Shown piece after piece: positions 58,872 to 64,000 of a DNA stretch of 64,000 nt (its first letter is position 1; each line of letters begins with the position of its first letter). The notes below the pieces were generated by a model that saw nothing but the letters and a program-made list of their open reading frames with translations, did not search any database and was not told where the DNA came from. This stretch comes from Rahnella ecdela (GTDB lineage: Bacteria > Pseudomonadota > Gammaproteobacteria > Enterobacterales > Enterobacteriaceae): assembly GCF_019049625.1 (NCBI RefSeq), contig NZ_JAFMOY010000133.1:186001-250000 (forward strand). The letters run 5' to 3'. The translations under genes were made by a program, and so were the position numbers.

Positions 58872-60734
58872 ATGAGTCTTGAATTAGCCAAATACCCGAC
58901 ACTGGCGCTGGCGGAGAATCCTGAAGATCTCCGCTCACTCCCTAAAGAGAGTCTGCCTAAGCTCTGCGATGAACTGCGTCAATATTTATTGGCCAGCGTC
59001 AGCCAGTCCAGCGGACACTTTGCGTCCGGTCTGGGAACGGTAGAACTGACCGTTGCGATGCATTATGTCTACAACACGCCCTTCGACCACGTTGTCTGGG
59101 ATGTCGGCCATCAGGCCTATCCGCACAAAATTCTGACCGGTCGCCGTGACCGTATTTCCACTATCCGCCAGAAAGGCGGTCTGCACCCGTTCCCGTGGCG
59201 CGGTGAAAGCGAATACGACACGTTGTCCGTGGGCCATTCATCGACATCCATCAGCGCAGGTCTGGGTATGGCCGTTGCAGCCGAGCGTGAAGGCAAAGGC
59301 CGCCGCACCGTTTGTGTGATTGGCGATGGCGCGATCACGGCCGGTATGGCGTTTGAAGCGATGAACCATGCGGGCGACATCAAACCCGACATGCTGGTTA
59401 TCCTCAACGACAACGAAATGTCGATTTCTGAAAACGTCGGGGCACTGAATAATCATCTGGCACAGTTGCTGTCCGGCAAGCTGTATTCACGTCTGCGTGA
59501 AGGCGGCAAGAAAGTGCTGTCCGGTCTGCCACCGATTAAAGAACTGGTGCGCCGCACCGAAGAACATCTGAAAGGCATGATGGTGCCGGGCACGCTGTTT
59601 GAAGAACTGGGCTTTAACTATATCGGGCCGGTAGATGGTCACGACGTGGTGGCGCTGACGCAAACATTGAAAAATATGCGTGACCTTAAAGGCCCGCAGT
59701 TGCTGCACATCATGACCAAAAAAGGCAAGGGCTATGAGCCTGCCGAAAAGGATCCGATCAGCTTCCATGCAGTGCCGAAGTTCGATCCGGCTTCCGGCAC
59801 ACTGCCAAAAAGCAAAGAAGGTCTGCCAACCTATTCGAAGATTTTCGGTGACTGGTTGTGCGAAACCGCGGCTAAAGACAGCAAGCTGATGGCTGTTACG
59901 CCTGCAATGCGTGAAGGCTCGGGCATGGTGCGATTCTCACGTGAATATCCGCAGCAGTATTTCGATGTGGCGATTGCTGAGCAGCACGCGGTGACATTTG
60001 CCGCTGGTCTGGCGATTGGCGGATACAAACCGATCGTCGCGATCTACTCGACGTTCCTGCAACGCGCTTACGATCAGGTAATCCACGACGTGGCGATCCA
60101 GAATCTGCCGGTGTTGTTTGCCATCGACCGCGGCGGTATCGTCGGCGCCGACGGGCAAACCCATCAGGGAGCATTCGATCTCTCTTTCCTGCGCTGCATT
60201 CCGAACATGACCATCATGACGCCAAGCGACGAAAACGAATGTCGCCAGATGCTGCATACCGGATATCACCATAGCAGCGGCCCGGTCGCTGTGCGTTATC
60301 CGCGCGGTAGCGGAACGGGAGCCACCTGTGAACCGCTGGCGTCATTGCCAATCGGTAAAGCCGTGGTGCGCCGTGAAGGCGAGAAAGTCGCCATCCTTAA
60401 CTTCGGGACATTGCTGCCGGAAGCCCTGGCCGCGGCAGAGAAACGCAACGCCACCGTCGTGGATATGCGCTTTGTAAAACCGCTGGATGAAGCTTTAATT
60501 CAGGAACTGGCCGCCAGCCATGAAGTGCTGGTCACGCTGGAAGAAAACGCCATTATGGGGGGGGCGGGCAGCGGCGTGAATGAACTGCTGATGTCCAAAC
60601 GTATTCTGGTACCGGTGCTGAATATCGGCCTTGCGGACAACTTTGTCCCGCAAGGCACGCAGGATGAAATTCGTCACGATGTCGGGCTGGATGCCGAAGG
60701 TATTCACCGTCAGATAACGGACTGGCTGGCCTGA
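58872..60734 (+). CDS. dxs: 1-Deoxy-D-xylulose-5-phosphate synthase
   Basis: 620 residues, same as E. coli. The thiamine-diphosphate site is [19 protein letters not shown] (about 151-169) with the later NDN; His in [20 protein letters not shown] and the transketolase-like [12 protein letters not shown] are conserved. It condenses pyruvate and glyceraldehyde 3-phosphate to DXP, the entry point for isoprenoids, thiamine and pyridoxal. Last gene of its operon, followed by a terminator. Confidence 0.98.
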   Translation: MSLELAKYPTLALAENPEDLRSLPKESLPKLCDELRQYLLASVSQSSGHFASGLGTVELTVAMHYVYNTPFDHVVWDVGHQAYPHKILTGRRDRISTIRQKGGLHPFPWRGESEYDTLSVGHSSTSISAGLGMAVAAEREGKGRRTVCVIGDGAITAGMAFEAMNHAGDIKPDMLVILNDNEMSISENVGALNNHLAQLLSGKLYSRLREGGKKVLSGLPPIKELVRRTEEHLKGMMVPGTLFEELGFNYIGPVDGHDVVALTQTLKNMRDLKGPQLLHIMTKKGKGYEPAEKDPISFHAVPKFDPASGTLPKSKEGLPTYSKIFGDWLCETAAKDSKLMAVTPAMREGSGMVRFSREYPQQYFDVAIAEQHAVTFAAGLAIGGYKPIVAIYSTFLQRAYDQVIHDVAIQNLPVLFAIDRGGIVGADGQTHQGAFDLSFLRCIPNMTIMTPSDENECRQMLHTGYHHSSGPVAVRYPRGSGTGATCEPLASLPIGKAVVRREGEKVAILNFGTLLPEALAAAEKRNATVVDMRFVKPLDEALIQELAASHEVLVTLEENAIMGGAGSGVNELLMSKRILVPVLNIGLADNFVPQGTQDEIRHDVGLDAEGIHRQITDWLA

Positions 60735-60740
60735 TTTCCC

Positions 60741-60773
60741 TCCCCTCTTTCAATCTGAAAGAGGGGATTTTCC
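60741..60773 (+). terminator. Terminator of xseB-ispA-dxs
   Basis: 11-bp stem TCCCCTCTTTC / GAAAGAGGGGA with a 5-base loop, followed by TTTTCCTTT. Confidence 0.9.
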
Positions 60774-60886
60774 TTTCCAACTCCCCTCTTTATCACACGT
60801 CCATCCCGTTCTGTGAGCTACAGTTATAGCGTGCTAATCATTTTTTCACGGCTTCTGAAATCAACTTGTGTTTACCAGGAGATGTC

Positions 60887-61861
60887 ATGCAATACACCAC
60901 GTTAGGAAAAACCGGTCTGAACGTTTCACGCCTGTGTCTGGGCTGCATGACGTTTGGGGAGCCGGATCGCGGAACCCATGCCTGGACGCTGCCTGAAGAA
61001 AGCAGCCGCCCGATCATCCAGCAGGCACTCGACGCGGGAATCAATTTCTTTGATACCGCCAACAGTTATTCCGATGGCAGCAGTGAAGAAATTGTCGGTC
61101 GCGCTCTGAAAGACTTCGCTAAACGCGATGAAATTGTGGTCGCTACCAAAGTCTATAACGCCGTCACCGGCCTGAAACCTGGGCTGTCGCGCGCTTCGAT
61201 CATGCAATCCATCGACGACAGTCTGCGCCGCCTGGGCATGGAATATGTCGATCTGTTGCAAATCCATCGCTGGGATTATGACACGCCGATTGAGGAGACG
61301 CTGGAAGCGCTGAATGACGTCGTCAAAGCCGGTAAAGCACGGTTCATCGGCGCGTCATCTATGCATACGCATCAGTTCAAACAGGCGCTGGATGTCTCAG
61401 AGCAAAACGGCTGGGCGAGCTTCGTGTCGATGCAGGATCAATACAATCTGATCCAGCGCGAAGAAGAAAATGAAATGTATCCGCTGTGCCTGGAAAGAAA
61501 TATCGCGGTGCTGCCGTGGAGTCCGCTGGCACGCGGCAAGCTGACCCGTCCGTGGGGAGAAACTACTGCCCGTTCAGTTTCCGATAATTTCGCCAAAACG
61601 TTGTACGACGCCACCGACGAAGCTGACGGTAAAATCGCTGAACGTGTGGGTAAAATTGCGGAAGATCACGGGGTACCGCGCGCGCAAATCGCACTGGCGT
61701 GGATCCTGAGCAAACACGTGGTGACGGCCCCGATCATCGGTGCTTCGCGGCCAGCTCATCTGGAAGATGCCGTTGCCGCGCTGAAGGTGAAACTCTCCAT
61801 TGAAGAAATCGCTGAACTGGAAATGGCCTATGTGCCGCACGAAGCCACCGGTTTCAAATGA
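60887..61861 (+). CDS. yajO: Aldo-keto reductase YajO
   Basis: 324 residues from MQYTTLGKTGLNVSRLCLGC, the E. coli length; CCAGGAGATGTC precedes the ATG at 60887. Catalytic tetrad residues: Asp and Tyr in FFDTANSYSDGSS, Lys in VVATKVYN, His in LLQIHRWDYDTP. The NADPH-binding end is IIGASRPAHLEDAV. In E. coli YajO is implicated in an alternative route from ribulose 5-phosphate to DXP, fitting its position after dxs. A general NADPH reductase role is also possible. Confidence 0.94.
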   Translation: MQYTTLGKTGLNVSRLCLGCMTFGEPDRGTHAWTLPEESSRPIIQQALDAGINFFDTANSYSDGSSEEIVGRALKDFAKRDEIVVATKVYNAVTGLKPGLSRASIMQSIDDSLRRLGMEYVDLLQIHRWDYDTPIEETLEALNDVVKAGKARFIGASSMHTHQFKQALDVSEQNGWASFVSMQDQYNLIQREEENEMYPLCLERNIAVLPWSPLARGKLTRPWGETTARSVSDNFAKTLYDATDEADGKIAERVGKIAEDHGVPRAQIALAWILSKHVVTAPIIGASRPAHLEDAVAALKVKLSIEEIAELEMAYVPHEATGFK

Positions 61862-61891
61862 TTTGAAGTGATCTGAATCTACCGGAGGCAT

Positions 61892-61932
61892 AAAAAAGGC
61901 GTTGTCAGGGAAAGCCCGGCAACGCCTTTTTA
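61892..61932. terminator. Bidirectional terminator between yajO and pgpA
   Basis: Stem AAAAGGCGTTG / CAACGCCTTTT with an inner CAGG/CCCG part and A and T runs on both sides. Confidence 0.88.
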
Positions 61933-61949
61933 CCGATATTTAAAACGGA

Positions 61950-62510
61950 TCAGAACAATCCAAGCGGCCAGTGATGACCAATCAGATAGATGATCGCCGC
62001 ACCCAGCACACCGGCAACGACGTCGTCGATCATGATGCCCATTCCGCCCTGAACGTTGCGGTCAAACCAGCGGATCGGCCAGGGTTTCCAGATATCCAGC
62101 ACGCGGAAAACGATAAACCCGATCAGCACCCAGCGCCAGTCATTCACCGGAATCGCCATCAGCGTGATCCACATACCGACAAATTCATCCCACACAATGC
62201 TGCCGTGGTCATGAACCCGCATATCGCGCGCCGTCTGACGGCACAAATATACGCCGATGCAAATACTGAACATGACGATCATGGAATACACTTGCCACGG
62301 CAGGTACGTCATGACAATCCAGAACGGAATCGCGGCAATGGAGCCCGCGGTGCCCGGCCCGACAGGGAATAAACCGCTGCCAAAACCGGTTGCCAGTAAA
62401 TGCCACGGATTACGCAGATTTAATCGCTTTTTAGCCGCAGCCATGTCCTGAACCGGATCACCGGTTTTGCCTTTATACCCGGCAGGGCGTTTTTTACGGC
62501 CAATATTCAC
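61950..62510 (-). CDS. pgpA: Phosphatidylglycerophosphatase A
   Basis: 186 residues from a GTG start at 62510 with AGAGGAATT upstream; the GTGA overlaps the thiL stop. E. coli PgpA (172) is shorter, and ATG at 62444 ([14 protein letters not shown]) is the alternative. [35 protein letters not shown] and [14 protein letters not shown] are the family motifs with the acidic catalytic residues. It is an inner-membrane enzyme dephosphorylating phosphatidylglycerol phosphate. Order nusB-thiL-pgpA is conserved. Confidence 0.94.
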   Translation of the reverse strand: MNIGRKKRPAGYKGKTGDPVQDMAAAKKRLNLRNPWHLLATGFGSGLFPVGPGTAGSIAAIPFWIVMTYLPWQVYSMIVMFSICIGVYLCRQTARDMRVHDHGSIVWDEFVGMWITLMAIPVNDWRWVLIGFIVFRVLDIWKPWPIRWFDRNVQGGMGIMIDDVVAGVLGAAIIYLIGHHWPLGLF

Positions 62511-63493
62511 AGCAATTCCTCTGCGGCAAAGTGATCAAAACCCTGCCATTCAAGTTCTACCGGCGCGCCTGAACGCAAAAATTTAATCCCTTCGGACAAG
62601 GGTGCAATCTGCCCGATACAGGTAAAATCAATACCCAGATGGCTGAGTGCCACATCCAATGCGCCACGATTGATTTCCGGCACGGTGAAGCACAGTTCAT
62701 AATCTTCGCCGCCGGTCAGTGCCCATTTCAGCGCCTGCTCAGGATCCGCAACATTGTTTATTGCCGCAGATAACGGGATCGCATCCAGATCGAGACGCGC
62801 ACCACATTCACTGGCATTCAGTATATGTTTAAGATCCGAAATCAGCCCGTCGGAGAGATCGATAGCGGACGTCGCTAAATCACGCAACGCCTGCCCCTGC
62901 AACACGCGCGGCGAAGGCCGCAGGTGGCGTTTGAGCAGGAATTCACGTGTATCGGTATCAATAACATTCAGCTGTTCGAGCAAAATCGCCAGCCCCGCCG
63001 CGCTGTCACCGAGCGTGCCGGTCACAAATATCCAGTCACCAATGCCAGCGCCGGAACGGGTTAATGCACGCCCCGCGGGCACCAGCCCCTGAATGGTTAA
63101 TGTCATGCTCAGCGGACCGCGGGTGGTGTCGCCGCCAATCAGCTGCATGCCGTAATAATTAAGTTGTTCAAAAAGACTGTCGCTAAATGCCTGCAACCAG
63201 TCGGTATTCACTTCCGGCAACGTCAGTGCCAGAGAAACCCAGGCAGGATCTGCGCCCATCGCGGCCAAATCACTGAGGTTAACCGCCAGGGCTTTGTACC
63301 CCAAATCGGCCGGAGAAATTGTTTTTAGAAAATGGATGCCTTCGACCAGAGTGTCGGTACTGACTGCTAATAACTGCTTTTCGCCAACCGTCAGTAAGGC
63401 ACAATCATCACCAATGCCTAAATGAACGTCCTGCCGGGCGGTTCTGAAACGGTTAAAGTAGCGAGTGATTACATCAAATTCGCCGCATGACAT
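62507..63493 (-). CDS. thiL: Thiamine-monophosphate kinase
   Basis: 328 residues (E. coli 325) starting [20 protein letters not shown]. PurM/AIR-synthase-like kinase: [34 protein letters not shown] and [13 protein letters not shown] carry the Mg/ATP-binding aspartates. It makes thiamine diphosphate from the monophosphate in the cytoplasm. It follows nusB after 166 bases (longer than in E. coli) and is coupled to pgpA. Confidence 0.97.
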   Translation of the reverse strand: MSCGEFDVITRYFNRFRTARQDVHLGIGDDCALLTVGEKQLLAVSTDTLVEGIHFLKTISPADLGYKALAVNLSDLAAMGADPAWVSLALTLPEVNTDWLQAFSDSLFEQLNYYGMQLIGGDTTRGPLSMTLTIQGLVPAGRALTRSGAGIGDWIFVTGTLGDSAAGLAILLEQLNVIDTDTREFLLKRHLRPSPRVLQGQALRDLATSAIDLSDGLISDLKHILNASECGARLDLDAIPLSAAINNVADPEQALKWALTGGEDYELCFTVPEINRGALDVALSHLGIDFTCIGQIAPLSEGIKFLRSGAPVELEWQGFDHFAAEELL

Positions 63494-63519
63494 AGTACAT
63501 TTCCAAATCGTTAGAATGA

Positions 63520-63545
63520 CTTAAGGCCGGAAATCCGGCCTTAAG
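63520..63545. other. Perfect hairpin in the nusB-thiL spacer
   Basis: 11-bp arms CTTAAGGCCGG / CCGGCCTTAAG with an AAAT loop. No U run on either side, so it may be a processing or attenuation site between nusB and thiL. Confidence 0.5.
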
Positions 63546-63659
63546 AGGGGTGTCACACAAAAGATAAACCAGGTGACATCACCAGATTATCAACAGAGGC
63601 GGTGATCAGGCGAAAATGACTGTCGCCATTTGTGACTGAAGCCGACACTTTTTTGATGA

Positions 63660-64000
63660 TCATTTTTTACGAATATGCGGGCCTGCTTTATCCAGCACAC
63701 CGTTGACAAACTTATGGCTGTCTTCTGCACCAAAGGTTTTCGCCAGTTCAATGGCTTCGTTGATCGCCACTTTGTAAGGGACGTCCTGGCGTTTGCTCAG
63801 CTCAAACAGAGCCAGACGCAAAATCGCTCTTTCCACCTGGCCCAGTTCATCCAGCTGACGGGACAGGTATGGCGCCATCAGTGCATCGAGTTTCTCAGCA
63901 CTGTTTGCTACACCAGCCAGCAGTTCGCGGAAATAGGCAATGTCTACGTCTTTGACATCCTGCTCGGTCAGGAATTCTAATTCAACATCGGCGATGTCAT
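63660..64000 (-). CDS. nusB: Transcription antitermination factor NusB, N-terminus cut off
   Basis: The visible 113 codons run from ...[20 protein letters not shown] to the stop at 63660 and match NusB from about residue 27 to the end (E. coli 139 residues). The frame continues past the window edge, so the internal ATG at 63878 is not the start. Signature [20 protein letters not shown] and [18 protein letters not shown] are intact. NusB with S10 (NusE) binds boxA in rRNA operons and phage lambda nut sites. Confidence 0.96.
   Translation of the reverse strand, partial: DIADVELEFLTEQDVKDVDIAYFRELLAGVANSAEKLDALMAPYLSRQLDELGQVERAILRLALFELSKRQDVPYKVAINEAIELAKTFGAEDSHKFVNGVLDKAGPHIRKK

Overview
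The window is a stretch of chromosome from a member of the Enterobacterales, most likely the family Yersiniaceae (Rahnella, Ewingella and Serratia are the obvious candidates). This placement rests on gene order and protein similarity recalled from memory; no search was run. The backbone matches the Escherichia coli min-10 region read in reverse: priC, rsmS, mscK, acrR-acrAB, tomB-hha, ffs, atl, ybaY, tesB, amtB-glnK, mdlBA, decR, cof, ybaE, queC, fadM, ybaV, ppiD, hupB, lon, clpX, clpP, tig, bolA, yajG, ampG, cyoABCDE, yajR, yajQ, panE, yajL, thiI, xseB-ispA-dxs, yajO, pgpA, thiL, nusB. priC and nusB are cut by the window edges.

Region 1 (1-9.2 kb) holds the mechanosensitive channel MscK and the AcrAB multidrug efflux pump with its divergent repressor AcrR and an almost intact AcrR operator. 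Region 2 (9.2-12.5 kb) is absent from this place in E. coli. It is a zinc-limitation cluster: zinc-free paralogues of ribosomal proteins L31 and L36 (rpmE2, rpmJ2) behind one Zur-like box, and a zinc-type ABC importer transcribed towards them behind a second Zur-like box. The importer operon begins with a 35-residue single-span membrane peptide gene whose stop overlaps the ATPase start. Region 3 (12.6-13.9 kb) has an unrecognised 117-residue protein followed by the TomB-Hha pair. Region 4 (13.9-18.3 kb) is an adenine-use module: LysR regulator, adenine deaminase and an NCS2 purine permease.

Region 5 (18.4-32.9 kb) carries 4.5S RNA, Atl, YbaY, thioesterase TesB, the nitrogen-regulated glnK-amtB operon (sigma-54 promoter visible), the MdlAB ABC exporter, DecR with a divergent cysteine desulfhydrase-like enzyme, Cof phosphatase, YbaE, QueC, FadM and YbaV. 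Region 6 (33-42.7 kb) is the protein quality-control block: PpiD, HU-beta, Lon, ClpX, ClpP, trigger factor and BolA, with sigma-32-type promoters in front of lon and clpP. Region 7 (43-50.5 kb) has YajG, the muropeptide permease AmpG and the cytochrome bo3 oxidase operon cyoABCDE, whose promoter region contains phased palindromes. Region 8 (50.6-64 kb) has transporter YajR, an accessory Gfo/Idh/MocA oxidoreductase, YajQ, PanE, YajL, ThiI, the isoprenoid-precursor operon xseB-ispA-dxs, YajO, PgpA, ThiL and NusB.

I see no phage, insertion sequence, CRISPR array, toxin-antitoxin cassette other than tomB-hha, or defence island. The best candidates for something undescribed are the small membrane peptide gene heading the Zur-type ABC operon, the paired TGTCA/TGACA palindromes in the cyo promoter, the large inverted repeat between thiI and xseB, the unknown 117-residue gene before tomB, and a terminator embedded in the last codons of a convergent gene.
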